DNA from: Antitrichia curtipendula
Lineage: Eukaryota > Streptophyta > Bryopsida > Hypnales > Leucodontaceae
Assembly (NCBI GenBank): GCA_951230915.1
Contig: OX579633.1
Coordinates: 5,678,145-5,742,144, forward strand
Reading direction: 5' to 3'
DNA length: 64,000 nt
The position numbers were made by a program, and so were the translations under genes. Shown here in pieces: positions 22,725 to 36,231 of the stretch. Under the pieces are notes generated by a model that saw only the letters and a program-made list of their open reading frames with translations, was not told the origin of the DNA and did no database searches. Each line of letters opens with the position of its first letter. The first letter of the stretch is position 1.

Positions 22725-23674
22725 TTAACCCCTAAAGGACCAAGTATCCGTTCAACGTAAGCAAGAAACCTTGGGTAGGTTCCTACAAAGTCATATTTGG
22801 TCAAGTGTTCATGAAATTTGAACACAATGTGTGAACATGTACCACCTTCGTGAATTTTTTTTTTCAATTGGGTGTTTGGATCAAAAGTTATGTGGCCCTG
22901 AACTTTCCTGGCAGCTTGGGCAATTTGGAAACCTTTGGAGAATCTTTTGCACAAAAGATCATCAAGTTTTGAAATTTTGCATGTATGTAACTAATAAAAT
23001 AATTCATACAATTGTCCAAAAAAGAAAATTTTTAGTTGTCAAATCACATTCTAAGAGGAGGCAAACTTTGTTGGCTATGTTGAAGTAGTTTCAAGAATAA
23101 ATATTTTCTTCTAACTTCAAATCCTATTAACTTGCAAATAGTGAAGTCAAAATTCTTGGAATTTTTTCCACATATTCCAAATGTTTGTCTCTAATTTTCC
23201 ACCATTTGGATTTCAAATAAAATATTTCCTCATTGCATAAAAAAATGACTAGTGTATCGCCAATTCATTTAACCTCTTGGCACTACAGGGTGAATTAGAA
23301 TAATTTAGACTCCATATTTTCTTCTAAAATTTTTGGTGAGTGAACCTTGTATTATATACTTACAAATGGTCAAAAATCCCATGTTTGTGTAGAGCAATAA
23401 TTTTACACCAAAGTTTGCTGACCCTGATTCGCAGGATTGAATAAAAGATTTTTTTTCTCACTTCAAACGCTATAATCTTTTAATCCACGCGGTGAAAAGG
23501 GCTGAATTTTTTTCCACAATTTGGTAAAATAATTTACTTTACTTTTGTACTGTTGAAGTTCCAAAAAAAAGTTTTGATTTACTTTTCTGAATAACATACC
23601 AAAAAATTGCAGTTTTTGGAATGTCTCCCTAGAAACCCCCACCCTCCCTCCACCCCCGGTCCTTTAGGGATTAA
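22725..23674 (+). mobile_element. TTAA-flanked element (type A), 950 bp
   Basis: TTAA at 22725-22728 and 23671-23674 enclose CCCCTAAAGGACC and GGTCCTTTAGGGA ends. The inverted copy of the right flank at 28120-28135 reads uninterrupted through a single TTAA, an independent empty site. Interior open frames are short and unrecognised. Confidence 0.88.
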
Positions 23675-24934
23675 GTAGTAAAGAGAATGTGGATACATTT
23701 TTTTCTATTCCACTAGCTGGGATTGAATGCAAGGGGACTATTTAATTTTTTTCGGATAGTGCTGAAATAATTTGCACAGGTTATATGAAGGTACTTAATT
23801 TACATCCAAGGATATGGATGAAATTTGAAAAACGTGGATGATAAGTCACAAGCAATTAGTAGGTGAGGTTCACTTTGAGTAGCATTGCAGCAAGCAAAAA
23901 TAAATATTTAACCCAAAATTGTTCAATCGTCCATTGCGTGGATGTTGAATGTTTTGAAAGTGTACTTGCGTCAACAACACTGATAGACATCCAATGAAGG
24001 ATTGTTTAGAAAATAATTGTGTAAACCTCCCTTCGTTTTATAATTCTGGTCTTATTTCTATAGTATTGAAAGCATTAAGGAATTGGAAATAATTTTTCAT
24101 TGCACATTACAAACAAATGATTCTATGGTGAATTATGTGCAGTGTGTTCTTTTGATTGTAAAATATGTGAACGTGCCTTATAACTACAATAGAAAAAAGA
24201 CCAAAACATAGGAGGTTGCAATAGATATAAAGTGCTACTAATGAATTAGGATAGGGTTTATAGAGAAGGAAAACTTCCTATGAAGTCACTTTGCCCTTTT
24301 TGTGCATTTAGACTTCAAATTTGTTCATGAATGGTTTGAAACTTTTAATAGATTCAATGAAACATTCAATGTTATTTGGTCTTTGAAGAATTGACACACT
24401 CAACTTCAAATTTCTATAAACTATAAATTCACTTTTTTAGAATTTTTTGATTTGCAAAGTGAATAATAAAGTAGACTTCTTCTAAAGAAATTATACCCAA
24501 CCCTTAAATTAGGCTTGAAGTACATATTAAAGGGAACAAGTAATTGGGACAAATGAAAATCCAAAAGGAACTAGTCCCTCTGTTGCAAAATGATTTTCTA
24601 GTTAGACAAATTGTTTGGGATTAACAATGAAAATAATGCTATTAAGTAATTCAAGGAAGTTGATATCCATTCATTAAATCTTCAAGAATAAAAATGATCA
24701 TTTTTGGAGAATTAGAAGATCATTTTGGGACGGAAAGAGTATTTTTGGAGTATATAAAAAAATAATATAAGATACAAGATAATCCTCCGTTTTTCAATTT
24801 CAATTTCATCAGTGAAAGTGTTTCTTGCAAATACCTTTGCATTGGATTAATCTCTTAGTACATCAAACGCAAATTGTATCACTATTCATTCATCACATTT
24901 TTCATTCATTTATTTTCGCTAATCCCGAATGGTG

Positions 24935-25235
24935 TTCATTTAGCACAACACTTACTAACATGGCCACAATATTTTCTAACATGGCTACAACATGAAGGAC
25001 TAAAAAAGTCACTTTGTGTAATGAATTTACACTAAAAAGGAAGAAGTTCCTATTGGAGTCACTAATCATTCCATTGCCATCACCCAAGACATTGATTGGA
25101 GCCACTAACTCAACCTAATGTAGCCTAAATCTCATTTATTGAATTTTTTTTATCATGGGTTGATGCAAGATTGTAATAGATCATTCCTTATAGTAGATGT
25201 CTATCACGGGTGTCCTTTCATAGACTAATTTTTCT
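24935..25235 (+). mobile_element. Relic of an AGGTA-type MITE
   Basis: Diverged match to the interior of 9837-10357: TNNTAACATGGCCAC, TTTACACT, CCTATTGGAGTCACTAATCA, CATCACCCAAGACATTGATTGGAGCCACTAAC and a 3' part like TGTCCTTTCATAGACTAA. The left arm of the large inverted repeat breaks where this begins, suggesting insertion into that arm. Ends are no longer recognisable. Confidence 0.6.
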
Positions 25236-26550
25236 TTTAATTGTAATAAGGATAAACAAATTTTTTGGATCACATAATGATTGTATGATGGCTAGTTTAC
25301 ACAAACCAACCTCAGAGTGCATTTATTTTGAGCCAAAGAGGGATTGATTTGAAATTTTCTAGAACACTATGATTGTACATGTTGCATTTAATGCTTTTGT
25401 AAAGGATTTATTGCTCAAAAGGTATGTCTTATTTATTTTAAAGGAATATTTGGCAAAAGATTCTTCTATTTTCAATAAATAAAATTGCTCAATTCCTACA
25501 AAAGAGTTAGAGACAATATTAGTCTACTTTAGATGAAAGCATAAAACTACACTTTTAGATGAATATATGTAATTCTACACATATCTTGTATGTTTCATCT
25601 ACATCAATGCATTGTCATAGATATAAATAACTTTACCATTCTACTACATATTGTCAGAAAAATTGTTTTCTACATTGCCCCAAAATAATGGAAAAAACCT
25701 CTAGTTGCAATGCACCGCCAACAAAAGGGTTTCATCAACCTTTTATTACTTTAATTTTATTTATAAATTTGTCCATCGTTTCTTATATTTGTGTATAAAT
25801 CTATTATTTACCTTTCATCAAGACTTTCATGAAAGTAGTCATAATGAAAGGTTATCTTTTAAGGATTCAAATATTGCATATGGATGAATGAGAAAGTATT
25901 TGAAAAAAACACCCTGGTAAGAAGCTTCATATTTATCATTTAGAATATAGGAGTTAAAGCATTTAAAAGTTAAGTTGGAAGTGTTTTTTTGAGAAGATGT
26001 TTAAATTGACACCATTAGGGCTTAGTAAGAAGAAATGAACGAAAAATGTGATGGATGAAAATGTGATGGATTAATAGTGACACAATTTGCATTTAAGACA
26101 AGAGATGAACTCAATACAAAAGTAATTCCAAAAAACACTTGCTATACTCTCTTTATCTCTTGTTTTTTTGAAAGGATGTTCTTTTGGCCATTATCGTAAT
26201 GGTGTATCAGTGATGAAATTAAAATTCACAAATAAAAGATTATTTTAGATCTTGTATCATTTTTCATATATTCTAAAAAAATTATTTTTGTCCCATAATA
26301 TATACTAATTTCTTTTGGAGTTTTCATTTGTCTCATTCAAAATACTTATCCCCTTTAGTATGTACTTTAAACCTAATTTAATGTTTGAGTATTATTACTT
26401 TTATTTTTGACATTAACTAATGAAACGAAGGACAATAAATCAAATTTATTATTCATTTTGAAAATTCTAAAACTTCGAAAAATCAAAATTTGAAGTTGAT
26501 TGTGTCAAAGACCAAAAGACATTGAATTTTTATTTATTGATTCTATTGAA

Positions 26551-27488
26551 TTAAAACCCCTAAATTTCCAAATTATGTTTTTTGGACAACCTAGCAATTT
26601 TGGGCAGCTCACTACAACTGAAATTTTTACACAGCATGAAATTTTCATATAACATGTGCTTGAAGAGTAGCTTTAAGGCCCAATAATTTTTATAACTTTT
26701 GACCACATAGTTAAAAAGTTATTGTATGATATGTAGTTTTCATTGCTCAATACGCAGCCCAAGCAACAACAAAACTTCTTTAAATATTACTTTTTTTAGA
26801 AATAAAATTTTGAATTTTTTTTTAATATATAAATATATGTAGAAAGCTTTGAATCATTCCATTTTTATGAAAGTTATTAGGAGTTTTAATTTGAGGGAGT
26901 TAGGGGATAGTTTTGGAATTTCTACTTTAAGATAAACTTTGAAGTCTTTTATTTAACTCAATTTTCAATATTATTGAAAAAAAATAAAAACATCAGGTGT
27001 AGATTATTTATTGCAACATTAAAAACATTGTGATTGGTATTTTTCAATTTCTTAAATAAATTGTTAGAAATTTAATATTTTGAATCATTCTCTATTTCTT
27101 TCTATTTACTATTTTTTTCCTATATGTTGTACAATTCTAAATGATCTGAAAATTTTCAAGCAAGTAGCCCACTTGCCTTGAAGAATGAATCCAAAGAATA
27201 ACCACCATTTTGGAAAAAAATTCTTATAAATGTGACCTTGTGAAGTGTAGTTGACCATTTTTTCTTAGGGCATCAAAAGGATTTTGTGACTTCAAACGCT
27301 AGTATCTTACAATCTACAAGGTGGAAATTTTTGAAATTTTTTCCACCTCTTTTCAAACTAATGTACTACAAGATCCTTTACTTGTATATATTAAAAAAAT
27401 TTAAAATTTAAAATTTGGCACTTGTATGAGAAATGGCAATTTTGGATTGAATTTGGTGAAAACATAGTCTAAAACATTTAGGGGTTAA
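26551..27488 (-). mobile_element. TTAA-flanked element (type B, reversed), 938 bp
   Basis: TTAA at 26551-26554, then AACCCCTAAA, and ATTTAGGGGTTAA ending at 27488. The interior reads as the reverse complement of the 15 kb type (TTTGGGCAGCTCACTACAAC near the left, CATTTTNGATTGAA near the right). It interrupts the right arm of the large inverted repeat. Confidence 0.85.
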
Positions 27489-28135
27489 GCCGTCAGTCTT
27501 GGGCAAATTTAAATACACATAGAGGGCAAGGGATTTGCATGGAGAGACTTCCTTCTTGATAAACCTTACCCTTCTTTATGTGTGGCACTTTGTATTTATT
27601 ACATTGTACATCCTTTATCTTTCTTTAATTGTAATCAATAAGCTACATTCATATGTTTGCACTTATAAAGACATGTTGTACATACCCTATAAAACATTTG
27701 ATTGTAATTCACATTAAAAAAATTATTTCCAAATTCTAAATACTTTCATTACTACAAAACAACTATAATTATGAGACGGAGGGAGTACTATATAATTTGA
27801 ATACAATCCTTGATTGGATGTCTATTAATGTTGAGGCAATTGCACTTTCAAAACATTCAACATCCATCCAATGGATGGTCGAACATTTTTGGATTAATAT
27901 ATATTTTTTCTTATTGTAATGCTACTCAATGTGAACCTTGCTTACTTGCTTGTGACTTGTCATCAATGTTTTTCTAATTTCATCCATGTCGCTAAATGTA
28001 AAATAAGTAGCTTCATAATTCCAATGAAGATTATTTTCAATACTATCCAAAATAAATTAAAAACTCCATTTGCATCCAATTCCATTGGAATAGAAAAAAT
28101 GTCTCTACCTTCTCTTTTACTATTTAAGATGTCAA

Positions 28136-29280
28136 TGAAGTTTCTTTTTATGTTCTCCATAGAAAGTATAAAGAAGGTGTGGGAGAGAAGATTGCTTGAT
28201 AGAAGTCACATGACAAGATGAAGCAATTTATAGAATGGAGCTTATCTATGAGGGAATGATTCCAAAAAGAACCTACCAAAGATATAAAAACTTGGGTTTG
28301 TTTAGGATTAGTTTAGCAAAATTTCCTCAATGTCAGCATGAATTTGATGTAATTATGTAAAGATGTGCTACAAAATTTCATCTAGTATGTCTTTTTATAA
28401 ACATACATTTAGTATAATTTGGTTGAATCATGAAAAATCTTATGTCAAAGGAACTTATGTTGAATTCCCTTCTCCAAGAGAATTTCTCATAGTTTTCAAG
28501 AAAAGCTCTATCCCCTACTCCTAGGTCATTTGAACTTATAAAAGCTAGCAAATTATCAAGGCAAACAAATGTAAATATCCTAGATGATGGAATTTGCACT
28601 TTTCAAAGATTTTGATTTGCTTCCAATATGTAGAAGTAATTGTGAGAGTAAGAAAAGACTCCTTTTCAATCTTGTGTGGATGCCGCAAGTTCTCAATATG
28701 CTAATGAACACATCAAATTTGTGAGAAATCCACTAGGATTTGATGGAGCCGCCTATTAGAGTATTTGGCGAAGTTCAAATGCCTTAAAACTTGTCAGAGC
28801 ATGTTGTTATGATAAGACATTTTGTTGTTCTATCCTAATTTTTAGTGGAAGTTTACAACAACTTGGATAACTTCCAAGAATTTTCTAATACTAGTTAAAG
28901 CAGTTGACTTATGAAAAAAATCATGTTCAACATTTTAAGAAAATACAAAACTTTTTGGGTAACCCCTAAGAAAGTCTTAGATTCTAAGCACAAGCTCATA
29001 TTCTTACTTTTTACTTTTCACAAGAAGGTTTGATTTTAATTTCTTCCTTTAAAATTCAATGAATGGAAAATCTTTTGGTTGTTTGGAAACTTGATGAACC
29101 AATTGCGTTGTTGAGCTCTTGATATGTTTTTATATCATAAACACCTCTCTATAATCTTCAATTGCATTGTCCTTCATACTTCTTGAGTTTTTATCTACAA
29201 AGCCAACATCTAACTTCGTACTATTCTCTCAAAAAATATGATAACTTTTAATTTGGTTGACTACAAGAACACCTAAGACT

Positions 29281-29328
<48 letters not shown>

Positions 29329-29815
29329 TCTACTAACTCTTGTTTAGCCAAGCTATGTCGTATGCGCTCATAGGTCTAATTTAGTTTCTAATATATAATT
29401 GAAATCTTGCAATTGCTTGACCTATCAGACACCTAATACATCTTACAAGCCATAAGTTGAAGTATTTTAGGCACTATGGGCATTTAGAGGTAAAACAATA
29501 TATTGGTAGGGACTTTTACAATTACAATTTAATACTTTTAAATGGATTTTTGACAATAAAATCTAATAATAAAATGTAAAAGCAAAAAAGGAAGTGAAAG
29601 GACCAAAATGATATGAATTTTCACCGTTAACACTAGCATATGAATCAAAGTACACAATAATGTACGGCCCCCAATTTTGTCAAGTAAGAATTTGTTGATG
29701 AAGTGTCATTAAGATGACCATGAGTATGTAAGGTCACCAGAGCAAGTGTATTTGTAGTGATGGAGGTGAAAATTCCATCATTGAGGTATCATTGTTACTT
29801 TGTAGATGAAAATGC
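28136..29815. other. AT-rich intergenic sequence
   Basis: No gene recognised. 29479-29490 reads GGGCATTTAGAGG, like the right terminus of a type C element, but no matching left end was found upstream. Confidence 0.4.
29283..29325. repeat. (AT)n microsatellite
   Basis: About 21 uninterrupted AT dinucleotides. Confidence 0.95.
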
Positions 29816-30165
29816 TTAACCTCTAAATGTCCAAGGCACCAAATATTGGTGTTGACAATTCTTTGAAGTTAAATAAAACCTAACCAAGTTACTATTTGTA
29901 GTTGTTTATATTTTTGAAAAAAGTCTTTTTTAAAGTCTAATTTTACATCAAAATATGATTTTGAAAATGAATGATTATAATTTTTTTATTCTAGATTTTG
30001 TGCAAGGATGTCCATTTCAAATCTTGATTTTGTAGTGTTGAGGGTTCTTGAAAATGAGCCTCAAGTACATTAGATCTTATAGAAAAAATCACATTAGAAA
30101 TTTATTTAAAAAAATTATAGAGTATCTTTTCAGAATTCATAAATTAATTTGGATTATGCATATTA
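29816..30165 (+). mobile_element. Left half of a TTAA element (type C)
   Basis: TTAACCTCTAAATGTCCAAGG at 29816 aligns with the start at 52059, and the match continues to GGATTATGCATATTA near 30160. The right half is absent here. Confidence 0.7.
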
Positions 30166-30970
30166 TACCCATAGTTAAATTGTTTATTTATTTATTATTT
30201 ATTTTGACCAACATTGGCTAGTTCAGAGCATTGGGAACAGGTGTGAAACAACTCTCTAATGCCCTCAAAAAACATCTAATGATAGAGATTGTTAACCTTA
30301 TAAAAATAGAGCCTATAAATAATCTGCTTTAAAAGTGACCATGTTTTAAAAGCAACTCTTATTTAGGAAAGAATAATATGTTTCTTGAAATATCTATTAC
30401 TATTAATGATGAGTTAGGTAGGCTTAAATGGTTGCTTTAAGAGCAGACTACCTTAACCACTAGTGAAGCTGTCCCAAAATTTCATAGTGTATGCTCCTTT
30501 TTGTTATTATATATGATTAAAAAATTTAGTTTTAGTTTTGAATAATGAAATCACATGTTTTTTATTAGTCATAAAATTTTCAGATTTATTAGAGAGGATT
30601 TGAAACTATACTAAATTTTTTGAATAAAAATGAAAAAAAATTGTATCACAAACAAAATATACTCAAATATTTAAAAAATTTAGTAGAAGTGTGTATATTA
30701 TAGTGCAAATAAAAATTCCATGTAATTCTATAAGTGAAAAATTGGTAGATTGTAGTAATATAGATCCAAAATAAAAATTACAATAAAATACTCAACTTTA
30801 AGAAGTTCAAAATTTTTCAAATTAGTGTAGAATTTAGAATTGATAACTTTCTAACACTAGTTGCTGTTAAATTCCAAAAAAATAATTATTGTGGATGAAA
30901 TTTAGACCCAAAGCAATGAGCTAGAAATTGCCAATAGACATTATTAAAAACATATTTCATGATTGTTAGA

Positions 30971-31262
30971 TTAACATCTAATTGCCCAAGGTCCCTTTTG
31001 AGCTTTTTGGAATCTGCTCTAAACTGAACAAAAAGTCAACATTTTGACAAGTTCATCAATTTGTAAAATTTGTAACCATATAAATTCAAATTAGACTTGT
31101 TCAGAGATCACATGTAAAAAAAACACTCAATAATATCATTTATGAATTGAAAGATCATAATGTTTATACATGAGGGTGCAAAAATTGTGAAAGTAATTTG
31201 AAGTCTTTCAATCCTCATTTTACATGTCAAATCTAAAAAATTAATCACCAAAAAATATGAGG
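30971..31262 (-). mobile_element. Right half of a TTAA element (type C), inverted
   Basis: TTAACATCTAATTGCCCAAGG at 30971 is the reverse complement of the right end at 52690-52706, and the match runs to CACCAAAAAATATGAGG at about 31258. With 29816-30165 it forms two halves of a type C element in opposite orientations, about 0.8 kb apart. Confidence 0.65.
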
Positions 31263-32914
31263 CTAAATAGAATATTAATTCAAAAAAATAAAATTATTAT
31301 TTGATGTGGCAGATGCTTTGCCATGTCAACCTATTGTTGTGTCAAGGTTTACAAAGTCCAGGAAAGTTACAACCGTATAGACTAGTTGAATTTCATCTAA
31401 TGGTTTGTATATACTACATTGTATTGTACATGGCACAAAATAGTTGTAAAGTAATAGTCTTTCAGGTAATAATTTTTGTGGCTTTCTAAAAGTGTTTCAT
31501 CATTGCACCCATTAGACACTTTAACATTTCTTTACACCTTGAAATTTATGAGAGCTGAAATGTTAGATAGGTGTAGATAGGGATGCAATTGGGATTTGGG
31601 AAGAGGGTGCATACCTCATAATAAAATGATGGTTTTGATATCTTGGGAAAAAATAAAGATATTTGTGAAAATTCTCAGAACATTCATTCTACAGTACTGT
31701 AAAGCTTTTTCCCTGATAGCGAAAGCCCTAGTAACGAGATCAGAGCTCCAGCACCAAGCTCGGGAAGCAAAGCTTCTCATTTCCAGACCTCAACGACGGA
31801 TGAAGCGCTGCAAATTGACGGAGATCGCGTCACCCTGCTTCGTTTTGATATGATTTTTTGAAAAGAAGAGGGAATTCGCAACCGCATTGTATTGATTTCA
31901 AGGTTAGAAATCTTTTCATTCTCTGTTGCGCAACAGGAAATGGAAATGGCGTGTGTGTTTGTTCCTGCGATGTAAATCTGTGATCACCTCCTGCACATTT
32001 TTGTTGTTGCGCTTTTTATCTTTCTGCTCTGATTTCATTGCATTTGATGAGCAGTACGAATTTTTCCTCTAATTTTATTAGGGTTGAAGTAGGGTTTTTG
32101 GTTTTGTCTGTAGAGTTTTTGATTTTTGCGGATGTCTCAGTGGTTGATGAGCTTTATATGACCCTCGGATCTCGGAAACGTCTTCTCAGTCGTCTTATTG
32201 AATAATTTTGGCGTGGTGGCTCAGAAAAGAGGTCTTCAGAGATCAAATTAGGGTACAGAGCATGGTTGCAGGAACCTGGGCGAGCATGAAGTTAACCTAA
32301 ATTCACGTCCTTTGCTTGTACGATTGGTTTTGAGCGTTTTAATTCTCTCGCAGTCCGTGCTCCTCCTCCGTCGCATTGTTGCTGCAACATTAAAATCCCC
32401 GTCGCTGTTGGCGTCGTCTGAGATCTCCGTCCACTATCAGGTGCAGAATCCGAACTTTATTTTTCCAATTCTCTTCTTGCGGGCTTTGCATCGAGTGTGT
32501 GGTGGAGTCTCGTTCAGATTAGGATTGTGGTAACGAACACAGTGACGAGTGTAATTGGAGTGGTGGGTGGGTGGGTGCTACTACCTGGAATTCGGATTTG
32601 TGATGCACAGTAGTCACTGGTCGCGGTAGAATGGCGTAGGTTCCATGACCTGAGAATTTTGACTGAACCTACCGGTTGAAGTCGTATGCCTACGGCTCTC
32701 TTGCGTATGGTGTTAATACAGAGCTTCGATCTTTCTTTTAGAATGCTTGATACTGTGTGCCTCAAACGAGATGAGGGATGATGTTTCATTCAAAGGCGAC
32801 TTATTTTGGTTTATGCAAAGTCCACGAAGTGCAAGAGATTTTAGAATTTGTACGCATCTAACTGTGGGGTGGTCCTCCTGGATTTAGGGTTGGGGTCGAG
32901 GCAGCGGATCAGCG
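31263..32914 (+). promoter_or_regulatory. Presumed promoter and 5' leader of the Mpv17-like gene
   Basis: Base composition rises sharply from about 31690 (GCGAAAGCCCTAGTAACG) up to the start codon at 32915, as expected for a promoter and long 5' UTR. CTATCAG/GTGCAG at 32437 could be a leader splice donor. Open frames in this stretch are short and unlike any family I know. Confidence 0.4.
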
Positions 32915-34809
32915 ATGCTAGGATTGGCAGCGCGGAGGGGCCGCCAACAATCCTCCCTCGCACGCGCTCTGCTCGTTCACGGTGGTGGTGCATTGCCAAG
33001 GGCAGTGCTGAAATCCTTGGAGGACGCTGCGGGGTCCAGTCGAAATTTGTCAAGCCTTTCGAATTTGTCTGAGGTGATTAAGGTGAGAGGCGCAGCACGG
33101 AATGGAGTTCGCGAGTTTCTTTTTGAATTGAGGTCTGGGAGTCGCCGAACAATCACGGGATCACGCAAGGTTGATGCTGGAGTTGAAGCTGCAGCCGTCC
33201 CCGCTAGCTCAGCGTCTAAGCTGAATTTTGTGGCGTGGTATTTACGAAAGCTCGATGAGCGTCCGCTTTTGACCAAGAGTTTGACGGCTGGAACCATTTA
33301 CACTGGATCGGATCTTTGTTCGCAGGTGTGAATTCTTTTCCTTTGGATACAGTTCCAGATTTGAGTTTGAGAACAAATTATGCTGCGGAGGAATGTCACT
33401 ATGACATTGTTATCGAACTCTCTAATAAAATTTCTGTTATATTCAGAGAAATTGTCTCGAGGTGTGCAGAACTGTCACATGTCAAGCTCTGAACACATTT
33501 GTTAGGATTTTGGGAGTCTCGCGCTCGTGATATAAAAGGAGTCTGGGTGTAGCTGATATTTTTAATTGCATGTTTGGTTTTATTTTGTTTTGAGAAATAT
33601 TGGGAAATTTGAGTTGCATACATGCAAGTGATTCTGACGTGGATTATGGGCAGGGTCTGTCTGCATATACTGCACGCGATGGGGAGCCAGTAGCGTGGGA
33701 TTCGTTTAGGAGTGCGCGAATGCTTGCTGTGGGCTTGTTCATGTCTGGACCTTTGTTGCATCTCTGGTTTGGTCGAGTTGGCAAGCTGATTCCTGGTCGT
33801 GACATACCGAGTACACTGAAGAAGCTTGTGCTGGGACAATTGCTTTTTGGCCCTACTTTCTGTGCCGCCTTTTTTGCGATAAACGCTTATGCGCAAGGTA
33901 AATCACCTCATTGAAGGTTATAGCTACAGTGTTTTCGTTCCATTCCTTTCTCTAGAATTTCACTTAGAGAGTACTGTTCTCCTGTCCCTTTGCTGTTCTG
34001 TTTCGTGTGATTAATCGATGCCGTTTGATTGAGTCATTTGTGATAAACTGTTGTTGTTGGTTATGTGCATGGTGACTTTTTTTGGTTGCATATCTTGCCT
34101 TTTGAGGTTATACCTTTACTAATTCAGTTGGAACATGATTCTCTTTATGTTTAATGTGCTTATTGGTGATCGTGTGTCTCACGAGTTGCGTGGTAGATGA
34201 ACATTCAGTTAACATGGTTTTTGTTCTTCCACGTCCAGGCGAAAGGGGTGATCAAATAACTACGAGATTGAAGCGAGATTTGTTACCTACTTTAAGGAAT
34301 GGCCTTTTGTACTGGCCTGCCTGCGATTTTATCACGTACCGCTACATTCCTATTCCTCTCCAGGTTTGTCTTTGTCTAGTTTAACTCCCTACCTTTTGCA
34401 CCTCGTGTGGTGGTCCTTATTCCTTAATATTGGTGAGGCTCTGTATTTTGGAGCTGTATATACATCAGTGATGATCCGCATTGCAATTCCTACTTTGCAA
34501 ATATTTTGATACCACTCGTATCGAGTAATTTCTGGCTATTTTTTTCAGATTCTTTCTATCGATTTCGTTTTGACGAATCCTTGAAACTCCTTAGCTTTGT
34601 CATTTAGCACCAGGGTAAGGACTTTTGCTTGCCTTGGTATACCTGTGAGTGAATTTTAATTATTAGTATTTGCTTGTGTGCAGCCACTCGTAAGCAACTC
34701 GTTCTCCTTCTTGTGGACCATCTATCTGACTTTTATGGCGGGTAAGAAAGCTGCTAAGGTGTCACCATTGATTCTCGATTCCGAAACAGATTCTAAGGAG
34801 TCGCCATGA
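32915..34809 (+). CDS. Mpv17/PMP22 family membrane protein
   Basis: Exons 32915-33325, 33654-33897, 34239-34363 and 34684-34809, all GT-AG with matching phases, encode 301 residues. The first 100 residues are rich in Arg, Ser and Ala and poor in acidic residues (MLGLAARRGRQQSSLARALL), like a mitochondrial or plastid transit peptide. The family domain follows: NFVAWYLRKLDERPLLTKSL, IYTGSDLCSQ, GPLLHLWFGRV, GQLLFGPTFCAAFF, then the signature LKRDLLPTLRNGLLYWPACD and FLWTIYLTFMAGKK. Mpv17 proteins are small four-helix proteins of inner organelle or peroxisomal membranes, implicated in channel activity and membrane maintenance; the substrate is not established. The C-terminal tail (SPLILDSETDSKESP) is extra. 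No defect is visible. Confidence 0.93.
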
Positions 34810-36231
34810 TGGAGTTTTAGTATTTATTTCCGGAGTCGAGCAAGCTGGAGGGCCATACCCAAATATATGGAGTTGATATCATTTTGCGGGATTTTAGACA
34901 TTTGGTTAGTTCTAGGTACGAGTATTGAATTTATTTCTGATTTATTTGGAAACAGGTGAAAAAGCGAACCCAATTGAATGCTGGTCGTTACGCATGGAAG
35001 GCAGTTACGGATGATACGAGCATTTGTGTAGTTTTCCTACTACTGTTGCCTCATCTGTGTTACCTTCTCTGTATATTGTAGCCCAGTACTACGTTTTGAG
35101 TTTATCCAGCTTTCAGTGTGACCAAGGCTTCTTCTTTTTATTGGCTTTCTGGTGCCAGATTGCACCAGAAAAAAATAATTTGGCTAATAAATGGCTAATC
35201 CACAACCTGTAAAGTTTTTTTGCCAGAAAAAATCGAATTAAAAAAAATCTTGGATGAAATTGCCAGATTGTGGATTAAAACATAATTATGGACATGTGAC
35301 ATGTGCTAATGTGGTATTTTCTGTCCAATATGTGGATGAATGTTGAAATTTGGAGCACCATTGGAACATACTATATTGCCACTTTGGCACTTCATAAAAA
35401 ATGGAAAAAAAAAGTCCTATGTGTGGTGTTGGTCATACATTGAATTTCCATTTTTAGTTTATTTGAGTTCATCATTGTTGTCTATCTTTAATTCCATCAA
35501 GTTCTTTGGATTAAAGTATTGTGATCTTACTATTTAAACCTATTTAACATTCCAAGGTAGTCAAAATTTTCCAAAGTGTGAAGATGTATAAATCAAAGGA
35601 AAAATGGAACTTAGAATAATAATTCAGTGAATTTAGTAATGACTTTCATACAAACGTTGCAAACCTTATAACATTGTATTTATATCTCTAACAATGTATT
35701 TTCTACTTATACCTCATTTTCTATAGCTCCACCTTTGCTTACATCATATCTTGATATTTTGTGCTATGATTTTCTAAGATAATTGGTCATGTGATTTTGG
35801 AGTTAGTGTGCAATTTATATTGGAATTTTCTTCCAAACCAAGTTCATCATTCTATTCATCACCATTTGGAGTTGCCATGATAAATTTTGTGTTATATTTT
35901 TTAATAACTATAGGTTGTTTTCTTGTATATGGCATTTGGATCTTAGCTATTCTAAAAAATTCAACTTTCAACCAATTAGTTCTTATAGTTTTATAACCAC
36001 CCTATCTTTGCTTTGATTTGAATTGCAAAGAAAGTAGGATGTAACAAGTAATAAGAAAAATAAATTGTGACTAATTATATACATTATACTTAGTACTACC
36101 TTGTTTTCTCATTCTTTTATTATATACAATTGTATTCCTACTAGAGCAAAAACTTCTCCTATCTTAACTTGATAAAATAATTAAGAATTATTTTATCCTC
36201 AACCAATGTACTTGCCATTTCAATAGCTTAT
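34810..36231. other. Intergenic sequence between the Mpv17-like and ASH2-like genes
   Basis: The two genes converge here. It should contain the 3' UTR of the Mpv17-like gene; composition falls back to AT-rich after about 35200. No gene recognised. Confidence 0.45.

Larger units (their letters stand above)
23675..28135. repeat. Large inverted repeat with arms of about 1.2 kb
   Basis: 23675-24935 is the reverse complement of about 26005-28135, once the 938-bp element at 26551-27488 is removed. Landmarks: TTTTTTCTATTCCACTAGCT / AATTCCATTGGAATAG; ATGGATGAAATTTG / TAATTTCATCCATG; TTATTTGGTCTTTGAAGAA / TGTGTCAAAGACCAAAAGA; GATACAAGAT / ATCTTGTATC. Arms have diverged moderately. The spacer of about 1.07 kb holds an old MITE. 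Outer arm parts carry a decayed reading frame (leftward in the right arm: GRDIFSIPMELDANGVFNLF), so a gene fragment may be included. It could be the long terminal repeats of one element or an inverted duplication. Confidence 0.8.

Noticed and set aside
22831..23088. Open frames inside the TTAA element at 22725-23674
   Set aside because: Not conserved in other copies and shorter than any transposase; the element is non-autonomous.
33399..33896. 165-codon leftward frame across intron 1 and exon 2 of the Mpv17-like gene
   Set aside because: Antisense to a confident exon and without a recognisable domain.
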